The notes beneath the pieces were generated by a model. That model saw only the letters and a program-made list of their open reading frames with translations, was not told the origin of the DNA and made no database searches. A DNA stretch of 64,000 nucleotides, taken from the NCBI RefSeq assembly GCF_027943255.1, contig NC_072893.1, forward strand, positions 32,200,001 to 32,264,000, written 5' to 3'. Below, piece after piece: positions 45,331 through 57,298 of this stretch. The position numbers and the translations under genes were made by a program. Source of the DNA: Anastrepha obliqua. Taxonomy: Eukaryota; Arthropoda; Insecta; Diptera; Tephritidae. Position 1 is the stretch's first letter. Every line of letters begins with the position of its first letter.

Positions 45331-45997
45331 TTCACATCAGTTCGGCCTACATATGTTAGCAACGTTCTTTGGCCTATTGTTGATGGTATAGATATTAATC
45401 AAGGTTCTGTATTCAGTGATAACTGAAATTTGACACTCTTCTGGAAGTAGGGAGAAATGGGGAGAATGTGATCGCCCTCTGCGAAAATCATAGTAGAAAT
45501 AGTACGCAAAGTAAACAATGTATTTGCAAGTTTTCAATATATTTGGTGTTTTAGTAGAAATGTTGAGGAAAACATGTAAAATATGCTTTGTTAATTTAAC
45601 CAAAGTGTTAATTATCAGTGAAAATATTGCACTGAAATATCTCTCAAAACTAAAGTGAAACTAGTTCGATTCTTAATACTTACATTAAATGTAATGTTGT
45701 TTCTTGTGTATAATAATTAAAATTTTGTTGGTATTTTATCCAAATATTTTTAGTCAAACCTGCACTAAAGAGATAAATAAACGACTAAGTATAGTGGAAA
45801 ACCTCTATAAAGAAAAACCACTTTTATTGCTTTATTCAAGATGTTATTTTCGCTGTCAAAGACAAAAACATATTTGGTTCAAAAAACTTCCATTAGACTC
45901 CTTACAAACAAACATTTCTAATACAAATGAAATGTATTTAATTTACAAAAAAAAATTGAAATCACTGTATTACAAACAAAGCGTAATTTGAAATAAT
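45331..45997. other. Unassigned interval
   Basis: AT-rich, only chance frames. Confidence 0.3.
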
Positions 45998-45998
45998 A

Positions 45999-47343
45999 CA
46001 AGGTGAAGTCCAAAATAGACAAGACTGGCGTCATAAAAATCTTTTTGATGACTTCGTTGAAAGTTGCATCCCTAGCATGGTGACGAATGACGTAGAATCC
46101 AAAGTTCCCCTCACAAAATTTTTTTTCACCATACCTAACGAGCAAACCTGGTATCTATCATCCTTGCATCCCTAGCTGACTTTCAGTGAAAGTTTGGTGA
46201 GCTTTGGTTCAGTGGAAGCGAAGTTATTTCGTCTAAAGTGTTAGTATGTTTGTGACATCGGTACAAAAATGAGTTTCGAACAAAGAGCTAATATCAAATG
46301 TTATTTTAAAATCGGTAAAACGTTTACCGAAACATTTGAATTGGTGAAAAAAGTTTATGGCAATGATTGGTTATGGCCAGAGTTCATGAGTGGTTTACAT
46401 GTTTCAGAGATGGTTATGAGGACATAAATGACAATGAGCATACTCCATTGAAATTGTTCGTAAATTTATCAAAAATGAACCGAAATCATCGTTGGAATTC
46501 ATGGAATCGGAATTGAATATCTCCAAATCATCGATTTATCAATTTTAACTGGTTATTTGGACTTACGAAAGGTCTGTACACGTTTCATTCCACACAAGTT
46601 AACTGAGGACCAAACATTGCTCAAAATTCAACATTCGATAGACCTCATTAAAAAGGCGAGAAAAACTTCCTTTGCAACATTGTAGCTGGTGATAAAACGT
46701 GGTGTTCACGAACCTGAAACTAAGCGTCAAAGTGCCGAATGGAAGGCCCCAGATGAGAGCCACCACTCAAAAAATCGCGTTTGGAGAAGTCAAAAATCAA
46801 GTCGACGCTCATTTGTTTTTACGATTCCAAGGAATTTGTCCACAAGGAGTACGCGCCAATGGGCCAAACCGTCAATGAAATTCAATATCTTGGCGTTTTG
46901 AAGCGTTTGTTGCATCGCATTCGTTGAATTCGCCCTGAATACCGCGAAGGAGGAAGCTGGTGCTAATTGCATAATAATGCACTATCCCATCGATCCACTC
47001 TTGTGACTGATTTTATAAGTAGAAATCGCACTTTAACCAGCAATCACTCACCGTATTCGTCTGATATGGCTCCCTGTGACTTCTACCTATTCGGAAAATT
47101 GCATTTGGTTATGAAAGAAAAACGTTTTGCGTACGTAGAGGTCATCCAACCGACTAGGCCATGTACCGACATCATGAAGAACATTTTTCTCAATGACCTG
47201 AAACACTCTTTCGAAAAGCTTTTAGATCGCGCAAAACAGTGTATTGAGGCCAGAGGCGACGATTTTGAACAAATAAACTCGGAGTTTTCAGAACAAAGCT
47301 TCTATCGTTTCTATTTTAGCTCAGTCTATTTTATTTCACCTTG
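45999..47343 (+). mobile_element. DD34D mariner, degenerate
   Basis: TA-flanked (45997-45998, 47344-47345), ends CAAGGTGAAGTCCAAAATAG and its near-inverse. MSFEQRANIKCYFKIGKTFT starts at 46269. Frames then shift several times: HEPETKRQSAEWKAPDE at 46700, HNNALSHRSTLVTDFISRNR at 46970, SDMAPCDFYLFGKLH at 47070. The second catalytic Asp is Asn (HNNA for HDNA). Carries an 87-bp insertion in its 5' region. Confidence 0.85.
46077..46163 (-). repeat. 87-bp insertion with 13-bp target duplication (dispersed repeat, copy 3)
   Basis: TTGCATCCCTAGC occurs at 46064-46076 and 46164-46176. The inserted sequence is the complement of the CAAGGATG..AGATACCAGG to TACGTCATT part of the repeats at 12305 and 14268. 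The perfect duplication shows the family is mobile. Confidence 0.8.
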
Positions 47344-47345
47344 TA

Positions 47346-47879
47346 AACTAGAGATTAAATTGAATTGCCACTCAGTATCGTTTTCACTATCAATATCCGC
47401 CCTGTTCTCAAATTCGCCCACTGCATCTTTGTTCCCCTTCCATTTAATTGAGAACATTTCATCGTCATCCTTAGCTCTATCACTATCAGTTTGTTGTTCG
47501 GTTGATTTTTTCTCAGTTCCCCTAATACTTCACTTTGTTTTCTACGCTTGGTTGCAACATTTAGTAAAATTCGCATTGAGTATTTGTTGAAATCGCATAT
47601 AAAAGAATCTTACAATATTAGTAAGTAACTGACAGTCGTATAAAAATAACACTCAGATTATATGCGATTAAGCGATTCGAATTTATGTGTTAAGCTTTCC
47701 TGCAACTCTAGTAATGCGTGATGCAGCATCAAATCACTTTTATTGCTATGTGTAGATGATAAACTGCAACATCAATTGAAGTAGAATTCCAGAGTTTAGT
47801 AATCAGTAAATCAAGTATAAAGAGTTTGAAGAGAATTGGAGCATTTACTGTCCCTTGTTGCAAACTATTATTTACTTAC
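47346..47879. other. Unassigned interval
   Basis: No recognisable gene or repeat. Confidence 0.3.
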
Positions 47880-48220
47880 TTACTAAGATGACACTATAAC
47901 CGTATGTCGGTTTTGGCCGAATCTAAAACATGGCGCCATTTAGCTCGGTTCGCTGCTTGCCGGCGCCAATTGGTGACACCGAGTGCTGCCAGGTTATGCC
48001 TCACTTGATGTCCCCAACGGAGATTGGGTCTACCTCTTCCTCGTCGTCCACCAGTGGGTTCCCTCTCGAAGGACTGCCGTGCCCCTTTGTTTCCATTCGG
48101 ACGGCATGACCCAGCCAACGTAGCCGCTGGATTTTTATTCGTCGAAAAGCGCATACAGCTCATTATTCCAACGCCTACGATACTCGGCGTCACCAACTTG
48201 GATAGGTAAGTTAGCAACTA
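47880..48220 (-). mobile_element. Non-LTR retrotransposon C-terminal fragment
   Basis: Minus strand reads SCRPNGNKGARQSFEREPTG, GRPNLRWGHQVRHNLAALG, WRRQAANRAKWRHVLDSAKT. This is the RGRP..RW..Q......LG..NW...A.DR..W tail of endonuclease-reverse transcriptase LINEs. Same family as 52510-53240. Confidence 0.7.
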
Positions 48221-49479
48221 CTTTTTGTATGGTAAGGTGAACCCGTGATTTATAGCCAATAAGAAGTATGGTAGATATCAGCCCTTCGATCAACACTTGT
48301 TCGAAAGCTTTTCAATGTCCAAGAAGCAAGCTCCTGTTACTTGTTTTTTATTCCAGCTCCAGTTAATTTCGGAGGTCAAAAGGTTAATTGCATGTAAATA
48401 TGTATGGTTGACTACCTATATTTAAAATCAAATTGTTTAGGATTCACTAAGTTGGTAGTTTTAGTGGCCTTGTTTATATCTCTGCTGATTACGATCTCAA
48501 CAACTTTGCTAATGTTTGGTAACAAGCAAGATTGGTTGGAGATTTTTCAAACAGTTTTTATTCTTCATGATCAGTTTAGCTGTTTTCCAGATAGAAGGAA
48601 AGTGGGCATTATTCAAGATGTTGTGCAATATTCTGAAATTAGCTCTTGGGATAAGTTTTTTTTTAGAATGATGTTCCAAATTCCTTTGGTCTGAGTCTGA
48701 GTCAGTTTAGTTTTAAGATTGGAAAATGTATCTGAAAGCTCTATGAAACGAACAAAGACGTTGTCTGTTTGGCCTTCGGCTAAATTATTGGCTTGTTTGG
48801 TGGTATAAAAACTTGTTTCGGTAACTCGAACGCTGTCGAACAGTTTTTGTGTTTAAAAACTTATTGAAGCGTTCTTGCACCTGCAAGTGAACGAGATTGT
48901 TAGGTGTATACGGTTTTGAAGTTTGAATTGGTTCAAAATGAAATTCTACTATGTTCGATATATCTTCACTGTTGATGGAGTAATTGCGTGTTGTCAAATT
49001 TATTTCTGGTAGATTGCAATCCAGGCCAGCTGTTTGAAGTATCTGTGATGAGTTGAAAGGCTGCATTATTCTACATTATAACTGAATTAACCTTAACCTC
49101 TTGAGGGATGAAAAAACGTTAATTTTATTTTTCATTTTATTACTAGTTATTCAGCTTACATTTATAACAATTCAGTAAGATAAGAAAAATATAGAAAATA
49201 GTAATTTTTACAAAATAAAAATAATGTCCACATATGTGGCCATTTAGCGTAGAGTTCATCTATGAATGGAAAGATTTCAAAAAACCTAAACGTACACATA
49301 TGGTATGTGCCGATGTCCCTGAAGAGGTTAAAGATTCGCACAGAGCCTGGTAACTACTTCCCATGACTTTCAAGTGTAACTGTTTTCAATTTTGAAGTAA
49401 AATAGGTAACCCCACGTTCATACGGAAAATTCAGGTTTTTTAAATAAATTAATAAGAGATATTCAGTTGTATGTGGATT
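48221..49479. other. Unassigned interval with a possible retroelement remnant
   Basis: Minus-strand text 49066-48785 continuing to ~48400 through stops has coding-like composition, but I cannot assign it to a family. No other feature. Confidence 0.25.
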
Positions 49480-49849
49480 TTATTTCATAGATTAATGTAA
49501 CAAATACAAATAATAATTCAAGTATCTTTTAAACTTAAACTAGTGACAATAGAATCCAAAAGCATATATTCATGTGGACATTAAAATAGGTACTAAATAA
49601 ATACGATGCAAAAGGAATTTAGTGATTATATAAAAAAATGGTTTCAATGGGGTTTAGGTCAGTTGACTGACTTGACCAATCCATAATTTTAACATTATTT
49701 TGTAAAAACCATTCACGTACTAACATTGAGAGGTGTCTTGGGTTATTATCTTGCATAAAAACCAGCGAAGGGGGCATATTATCCTCAGCAAATGGTAGCA
49801 TCACTTCTTGAAGTATGTCCTTTTAAATAAATGTGTCCATTTTATTGGC

Positions 49850-50717
49850 GGCCGCCGTAACCGAATGAGTTGGTGCGTAACTACCATTCGGAATTCAGAG
49901 AGAACGTAGGTTCGAATCTCGTTGGGAGACCAAAATGACGAAAATTTTTTTTTTCTAATAGCGGTCGCCCCTCGGCAAGCAATGGCAAATCTCCGAGGGT
50001 ATTTCTACCATGAAAAGCTTCTCATAAAAAATATCTACCGTTCGGAGTCGACTTGAAACTGTAGGTCCCTCCGTTTATGGAACAACATTAAAACGCACAC
50101 TACAAACAAGAGGAGGAGCTCGACCAAACACCCAGAAAGGGTGTACACGTCAATTATATTTATGTAAAGGGTTTTCCAATATGTCTTATTTTGATATTCA
50201 AAGAAAAATGCCATTTTTTAATAAAAATGAGCGAATTTTTATTTCATTAAAAAGAGGAAGGTATGCCGTTACTAGTGGAAAATAACGTCAGGCAAATGAC
50301 CACCACAACCACGCTTAGAGGACAATATCCTTTTCATGAAATTTTCCATAACCGAATTGCAAAGTGGCTGCCCTATGTCCTCGATAGCCTCACGCATTCC
50401 ATCTTTGAGGTCTTGAATCGACCCTGGGCTGTTGGCGTAGACCTTCTCTTTCACGTGGCCCCAAAGAAAAAAGTCGCAAGGTGTTAAATCACAAGAACTC
50501 GGTGGTGAATTGTGATTACCTCTTCGAGAGATAACACGACCGGAAACTTTTCCCGTAAAAGATCAATGGTTTCGTTACTTTTGTGGCACGTAGCGCCGTC
50601 TTGTTGAAAATAAACGTTGTCCAGATCAATACCATCCAATTCGGGTCATAAAAAATCGTTAATCATCTCTCCATAGCGATAGATAGCACCTGTTATTGGA
50701 AAACCCTTTATATATAT
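49850..50717 (+). mobile_element. tRNA-derived SINE (family 1, copy 7) with a mariner in its tail
   Basis: Head GGCCGCCGTAACCGAATGAG at 49850, body to the (TA)n tail at about 50166; the tail resumes at 50709-50717 after a mariner. The 11-bp duplication ATTTTATTGGC is at 49839-49849 and 50718-50728. Confidence 0.88.
50167..50708 (-). mobile_element. DD41D mariner, deleted (AGGGTTTTCCAATA-ended family)
   Basis: TA-flanked (50165-50166, 50709-50710), ends AAGGGTTTTCCAATA / TATTGGAAAACCCTT. On the minus strand: LDNVYFQQDGATCHKSNETI-type text, CDLTPCDFFLWGHVKEKVYA, GQPLCNSVMENFMKRI and GHLPDVIFH. The N-terminal two thirds is missing and there is a frameshift. Closest relative in the window is the copy at 17686. 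Confidence 0.88.
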
Positions 50718-51480
50718 ATTTTATTGGCTATGAGGTGAATAGGCTCTACTCCATACCAAGAGAAGCATCCCCAAATCTATATGTTGCCGCCTCTGTGCTT
50801 GACTGTGGTTTTGTTGTGAGCCGCGATAAGAACTCTTGTCCTTTAGGGCGTCTGACATTTCGCTCAGCATTATTTACAAGTAAATTTATTAGTGTTTCAC
50901 CACTCCAAAGTATGTTATACCATTTTTTTATACTCTCTGATCCACACCATGACTTGTGCTTTTAAGCGAAACTTTCTTTCTTCCTCCAAATTTGCTTGTT
51001 TCAACAGAGGAACTTCACGAACTATTCTACCTGGTAGGTTCATATTGTACAATCGACGCCATACAGTTCTCACTGATACTATATTACATTATTGATTTCA
51101 GCTGCAATGACCTTGGGTGACTTAAAAGAATCCCTCCTGGCAAGAGTCATAATTAAATTTTCTGTAGTGATATTTTTCTTTTTGTCACCACGTCGTTCTG
51201 TGGATTAATTGGACTTTTGGGAGTTACAACAAAATTGTTTACCCGTCTAAGTGACTCAGTGATAAATTTGTACAATTTTTTTTGTTTGGCAACAAGCCAC
51301 GCTCCTCAACTGTGCAATGCTGCGCGCGACCCATCTTTGAAAGAAATTCGTATTAATTATTGGTTGTTAAATTAACTGAAATTGACATTTTTGACATTTT
51401 AGACATTTTCTTTAACATCAAAAATGTCTGAACGTAATCGACGAAACCAAAATTGCACGTAATTAGCTGCTACAGAATCG

Positions 51481-52509
51481 GCACCATAAACACCATTCAC
51501 AATTTCAGCGGTCTGACTTGCATTTTCGTCTTTATCAAAGAAAAACTGTTAAATGTATTTTCATTGACTTCCAGTGTAAAAACCCTAATAAACAAAGAAC
51601 AGTAAAGGAATTTTTTTAGTGTAAATTATTTGATCGCTATTTTACGAGATATCGATCACTGCAGCCATCTGCCGAGAAAATAATGAATTTCTTTTTCCTC
51701 AAACTAATATGTATGTATGTACATATAACCTCCTACATTAAAAATTCTAAGAACCGTACGGATAATGAAAAGAAGTGCACAGTTAGAATTTTTGCAATAA
51801 ACAATTTTATCATGCAGAATTTTAAGAGACAGAATTTTGAGTGCCGAATGTTGTATTATAAAAATTGTGTACCTATCCCGAATTAAAATGATTTAATTTT
51901 ATTATTTATAGAAATCCAGGCGCCTTCATAAAAGGTGGTGGCAGTAGACCAACAACAATGTTCTGTACGTTTTCAAATAATGAATTCGCCTTGTTTCATT
52001 CTGAGCTGACAGCCACATGGACACGGCCAAAGAAAAAAAACAGATCAGCTGACCAGCCAACACCACCTTTAAAAGATTCGCCTTGTAGAAATCCATATTT
52101 TATAAATATAAAATAAAAAAATACAATTATTTTCTAAATCAAAATAAACACAAAATCGAGTTTTTGAGAAAAAATTTTTCAGCCAAGTGTTTTGGACTTA
52201 TAAATTAAGAATAATAAATCTTGGAAAGAAAAAAATAAAATTTAGGACAATATTTTGGAGATTACAAAAAGAAAGTAGAAAATAATATAACCCTGACTTG
52301 CTTACCAATTCCAACTGTGTTTAATGTAACGGTATCTAGAAATGAAAATTATTATGAAATGAAATGGTGTATTTAATCAGTAACATCATATAATATGATT
52401 TGTTGTTTATAAATATAATTGAGTAAACAACTATAATTTTTCAATTCTACTCGCTTATAACGGGTGACCAATGACAGTTTTTCCAATTTTTAAGTTTCAA
52501 CAATTTTCA
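51481..52509. other. Unassigned interval
   Basis: Very AT-rich; no gene or repeat family seen. Confidence 0.3.
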
Positions 52510-53240
52510 ATGTTACCAACGATATCTTCTTCTTCTTAATTGGCGCGATAACCGTTTACGCAATTTTGGCCGAGTTTAACAAAGTGCACTAGTCGTTTCT
52601 TTCTCGTGCTAACCACATGATCTTTCCCACGCAGAGAAGGCCTTGCTCTTCCTCTGCTACCACCAGCCGGTACCGCATCGAATACTTTCAGAGCCGCACC
52701 GTTTGTATCCATTCGGACGACATGACCCAGCCAACGTAGCCGCTGGATCTTTATTCGCTGCGCTATGTCTATGTCGTCGTAAAGCTCATACAGCTCATCG
52801 TTCCATCGTCTGCGATATTCGCTAAAGTGCAAAGCTGAAAAAATCTTGCGCAGAATCTTTCTCTCAAACACTCCAAGCGTCGCTTCATCGGATGTTGTCA
52901 TCGTCCACACCTCTGCGCCATACGTTAGGACAGGCATGATGAGAGCCTTGTAAAGTGTTAGTTTTGTTCGTCAAGAGTGGACTTTACTACTCAATTGTCT
53001 AATTGGTCCAAAGTAGCACTTGTTGGCAAGAGAGATTCTACGTTGAATTTCAAGGCTGACATTGTTATCGGTGTTAATGCTTGTTCCCAAATAAAAGAAG
53101 TCTTTTACAACCTCGTAATCGGTACCGAAACCGATACGCGAGTGCGCCGACTGTTTGTTTGGTGGCAGGAGGTACTTCATTATACAGTTGTCAAAATATT
53201 TTGTAAGATTTGTCAACATTTCACACTGTTTGAACGACGC
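52510..53240 (-). mobile_element. Non-LTR retrotransposon 3' fragment
   Basis: Minus strand: VVKDFFYLGTSINTDNNVSL, EIQRRISLANKCYFGPIRQL (53219-52971), then after a frameshift MPVLTYGAEVWTMTTSDEAT, GVFERKILRKIF, RLRWLGHVVRMDTNGAALKV and PAGGSRGRARPSLR. This is the post-RT region of the same LINE family as 47880-48220, and the 3' end starts similarly (ATAACCG). Confidence 0.8.
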
Positions 53241-53279
53241 GAAACTAACAAAAAATATTATTTAAATACCAGTAAAAAA

Positions 53280-54170
53280 ACTTCACATTCTCGAACGAGA
53301 CCCATTTTTCAGCAATTAAAATATCTGTTATTGCAGCGAGTTCATTTCACAAACGTGCGACCAAGCATAAATGCACCCATAAAAATAGACGTCTGGCATG
53401 GCAGTACCATCGGGTCATATTTCTTTCGAAATGAAGAAGGAGATACCGTTTCTGTCATGGTCCTCAGTATAGGCCGATGTTAACTGGCTTTCTGACACCA
53501 GAGTTCGACAACACCGATATTTCTAAGCTGTGGTTTCAACAAAACGGCACTAATATAAATGTCATATAAGTAACGCAAAGGAGACATTTGACGACAGGGT
53601 CATCTCACGGCGAGCGCTCATAAATTGATCGCCACAATAAAAAAAAATAATAATTGCGCGTACACTCCTGTTAGGTGTTTGGCCGAGCTTCTCCTTCTAT
53701 TTGCGATGTGCGTCTTGATATTTTTCTATAATTGGAGGAGCCACCTACAGTTTTAAGCCGACTCCGAACAGCAAATGGTTTTTTATGAGGAGATTTTTCA
53801 TGGCAGAAATACACTCGGAGGTTTGCCATTGTCTGCCGAGGGGTAACCGCTATTAGAAAAAACTTTTTCTATCATTTTGCTGTTTCCTGCACGGATATTC
53901 AAAACTACGTACTTCCGAACGGTAGTTACGCATCAACCCATTCGGCTACGGCGGCCGCCACAATTATGTGTTTATTTTCTATGAGGCTATGTGAATTCTT
54001 TATTCTACGCTAACAAGTCACTCATTTTGGACATTCCAACATTCGAAACGCTATTGCCCTAATACATAGTAATTTAAAAATAAAACCAGAATTGATTTCA
54101 TATCTACACCGTTACTGTTTTATTTAAATTTATTTCCAATCGTTCTTCTATGGTCACCCTATATAAATGT
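53280..54170 (+). mobile_element. Mariner remnant (probably DD41D) split by a SINE
   Basis: Decayed text VWHGSTIGSYFFRNEEGDTV at 53390, LSCGFNKTALI in place of WFQQDGATC, and RQGHLTASAHKLIATI before the SINE. LFSMRLCEFFILR after it corresponds to YFLWGYVKSLVYA-type text. Only a SINE copy holds the 8-bp duplication. Ends not found. Confidence 0.55.
53639..53956 (-). mobile_element. tRNA-derived SINE (family 1, copy 8)
   Basis: Full-length; duplication GCCACAAT at 53631-53638 and 53957-53964. The tail is interrupted by an A run. Confidence 0.85.
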
Positions 54171-54559
54171 GCTTATATTCAAATTATTCATTGAATCTGC
54201 ATACTGCGTACCTAAAAAATGACGCGGAAACTTTCATATTCTACCGACTCGTCAAATAAACACTTTTTTGCGAACAGTTAAACAAGCCAATGATGCACCA
54301 CGCCGAAGGTCTTTGTGTCCAAATTTACGGAAGAATGAAAATGCTTGATTTACAAGCCAGAAATATTCAACAATTTAAAAACGTAAACAATTGTGACTAT
54401 AAATTATAGCAACGCAACCCAAAACTCATCATAAGCACGTCTGCTTAGGTAAAATAAGATTAAATTAAAGAAAGCTAAGCCCAATAAATACGTAAACGTG
54501 GTGAAAAAACATTTTTCCTCCACCGCGCGTTGCTGCACTAAGACGCAAATCTATTCAGA
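54171..54559. other. 5' flank of eggshell gene 3
   Basis: No coding sequence or repeat recognised; presumed upstream regulatory DNA. Confidence 0.35.
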
Positions 54560-54596
54560 TATTTAAGACAATACTTGATAGCGATTTAGATCAGTC
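54560..54596 (+). promoter_or_regulatory. TATA-like box and initiator of eggshell gene 3
   Basis: TATTTAA at 54560-54566 and an arthropod-type initiator TCAGTC at 54591-54596, spaced about 30 bp and about 75 bp before the start codon. Confidence 0.5.
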
Positions 54597-54669
54597 GGAA
54601 ATATGAGATTGTACTGAGCGAAAATTATTGTTGTTGGGCTTTTCAATTCCGGCGAAAGAGAAAGCTAAT

Positions 54670-56302
54670 ATGACTGCCGTGCGATGGGAATGCGCGTGGT
54701 GGTACAGCATTGTTTTGGTGTTTCTGCTGGTGCGACATGTAAGTGTGTAATAACTAAAAATATGAAATATACTAAAATATCTAAATTTAAAAAAAAAAAA
54801 TTATGTAATTGACAAAACACATAAAAAACAACACAACTTACCTGTCATAATGTTCTCAAATTCAGTCTGCCGCTTTGAATGTCACCACCGAGGAACCTTA
54901 CTTTCTTGATGAGAAAAACAGTCAAGGTGAGAGGGCACTTACAACGCGTTTTTATACCTCCGGCGATGTGGATGAAACCTTTTGGCTGAAGCATCTGGGT
55001 GACGATTTCAAGAATGCCATACTCTTGCAGGTGGATGGGGAAGAGCGGAGCAATGGCGAAAATGGGTCCGCTTATAAAACACTAGAAGAATCCAGGAACA
55101 ATCCAGTGCGAGAAAATGAAGTTCAATTGTCCGAAACTAATGATAAAACACTGGAAGAAAGCAATAAAAAGAAAGTGAAAGGGGATAACAATAAGGCACG
55201 AAAGTCGCGCCGAAGGCCGAGCCCCGAACAAATAATTGAGAAACCTGAAAGGTCAAAGAATGCCACAAAAATGGAAATGGGCCAAAACGCGCAAAATGCC
55301 ACTTCAGATCAATTTTATAGTAGTCACGACCAGAGGAGTTACGAGGAAGCGCTAAAAAATATGCAATACCAAGAAAAACTGGAAAAGTATACGCGAGATC
55401 AAAATATCAATCTAAAAAACACACCGGATAACAGCAACGTAGCCATTAAAACCAATAATGCATTAGATAATAGTACGTTGACAATTGAGGGGAGGCCTGT
55501 GGTGGTAAGTTTGCCCGAGTCGAGCAAATTATTGGAATTGGAAACGAATGATACACCGGTTGTGGTGCCATCAATGATTTATCATAGTGACCATACACAT
55601 ATGGCGAACCAGGGCAGACAATATACAGATAATACACACACACAAACACAAGCAAACAAACGAACACAAATAAGCACACTTACAATGCAACATGAACCTG
55701 TAGAGGGCAAGACGCACTTAGACGAACGGGTAACCAGTACACAATACACTCAACGTTCATACGCACCGATGACGTACGAACATCAGCAACACTACCAACA
55801 ACACGCACAACATACTCAAAATCAAGAGCACACCCAACAACACTTCCAACACACACAAAATCAACAACCACCACAACACCTACAACATACAGATTTCCAC
55901 CAACAACAACAGGCACAATATCCAGTACAAGTGCAAACCGCACAATACCAACAAGCTCAATTATATGATCAGCCCATACAGCAGCAACAGCAACAACATC
56001 AAAACCAGGAATACTCATCGCCATACGTTTCTCCGAACTATTATAATAGCATCTCAGCTTCGCACCATAATCAGGGTGTCTATCCAGCCGCCATCAGTGA
56101 GGTTCCGATACATCAGCCCAACACGCTGGAGGACAACACCATTGATAAATTCAGTTATATGCTTTCTAAGCGATCGCCTGCGGTAGCAGCAGCAGCCCCT
56201 CGTGCTGAAAATGGCGTACCGCAAGTACAGCCGGATTCAATTAATCCAGAATATAATCGAGTGAGCCTTTCGAATCGAGAGCTGTACCAGGAGGGCTTGT
56301 GA
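54670..56302 (+). CDS. Secreted Gln/His-rich protein, putative eggshell gene 3 of the cluster
   Basis: Two exons, 54670-54738 and 54866-56302, 501 residues; intron GTAAGT...CAG, phase 0. Exon 1 encodes MTAVRWECAWWYSIVLVFLL and VRH; the signal peptide probably ends at the first residues of exon 2 (SAA). An N-terminal part (about 24-75: TRFYTSGDVDETFWLKHLGD) looks folded. A charged Lys/Glu/Asn-rich middle follows, then about 290-395 is Gln/His/Tyr-rich with HTQNQ-type repeats and (CAA/CAG/CAC)n runs. The end SNRELYQEGL is not basic. No Cys after the signal peptide, unlike genes 1 and 2. Gln- and Tyr-rich sequence suits covalently cross-linked eggshell. AATAAA at 56385. Position next to Cp36 suggests a Cp7F counterpart (inference). 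Confidence 0.8.
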
Positions 56303-56384
56303 TGGTGCAGTAGTAAAGAATTAAGCTATTTATTGTAGTACTTTTTTAAGTTTTTAAGACTGAGCAAATAAGAGAATTAAATAT

Positions 56385-56390
56385 AATAAA
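56385..56390 (+). promoter_or_regulatory. Poly(A) signal of eggshell gene 3
   Basis: AATAAA 83 bp after the stop codon; another follows at about 56405. Confidence 0.55.
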
Positions 56391-56470
56391 ACACTGAATT
56401 ATGCAATAAAAATGTGCATTAGCTAAAAATATGCGAGTAGTTCTGAAAAAAGAAAGCTAAGACTAAATTA

Positions 56471-56870
56471 ACACTAAACGCCGGTGGTCAGCATATGGCT
56501 GCCATGGGGGTCGTAGACAGCCCGATATGCCTATCCTGTCTTAAGGATGACGACACTGCAGAGCATTTTCTCTGTAGCTGTCTGGCGTTTTCTAGAATCA
56601 GACTTAGGATATTGGGTTGCGATATACTGAGTATGGATAAAGTTCATACTCTTCCTCTTCCGGATCTCTTAAGATTCATCAATGAATCCAAGAGATTTGT
56701 GGAAGAGTGACCTCAAACTAATTTATTCGTCTTACCCCCCACTTTTTATCTTTCCTATCTCTATTCTTTCTACTGAAATCTATCCGGGTGTAGTACAATG
56801 GTCTCCTGACTGACTGAGTGTTTGGACTTGTCCAACCCCCCACAAATCTAATCTAATAACGACGACCTTA
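56471..56870 (+). mobile_element. Non-LTR retrotransposon 3' fragment
   Basis: HMAAMGVVDSPICLSCLKDD and DTAEHFLCSCLAFSRIRLRI, the same C-terminal Cys/His block as at 11082, followed by a 3' UTR with ACTGAGTGTTT...GGACTTGTCCAA. Strongly 5' truncated. Confidence 0.75.
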
Positions 56871-57298
56871 AAAAATCCATGTTTATCCATAGACAAAACA
56901 AGTTTGTTCGGCTGGTGTTAGTGAGCTCATGTCGTTCGAGCCAATTCCTTGGGAAGCGAAAGCTTCCAGCAAACTAACCAGAGCTAGCGCGCTGAAGTAA
57001 TGCATTGCATGTTATTTGAGTTATTTGTTGGTACAACAGTTTCGAAAATGTTCGGAAGCCTTGGTTCGCACTGCTGCTGTCGAGACAATAATAAATAATT
57101 AAACACCTCATTTTAGTAGCGTCGGTCCGATGGTGATAGTAAGGAGTTTCCGACTCATTCGGCTGCGCATAAGAGTGTATCGATATGATGGGAAAGAACA
57201 TTTGAAAAATAGATGTTTGTAGTAAAGCCATCCATCGGCAAAGGTGAATTCATAACCGAGTTTTTGCAACCTTGACCATCGGGCGGAGGCTAATGCAG
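56871..57298. other. Unassigned interval
   Basis: No gene or repeat recognised. Confidence 0.3.

Larger units (their letters stand above)
49480..51480 (-). mobile_element. Tc1-like transposon remnant with nested SINE and mariner
   Basis: The right-hand part (about 50720-51100, minus) carries NVRRPKGQEF-type text and a degraded G-W-G-F-S-W-Y-G block. The left-hand part (49850-49619) continues with MDTFIYKDILQEVMLPFAED, LVFMQDNNPRHLSMLVREW and SSQSTDLNPIE. The two parts are separated exactly by a SINE with an 11-bp target duplication. Outer limits approximate. Confidence 0.7.
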
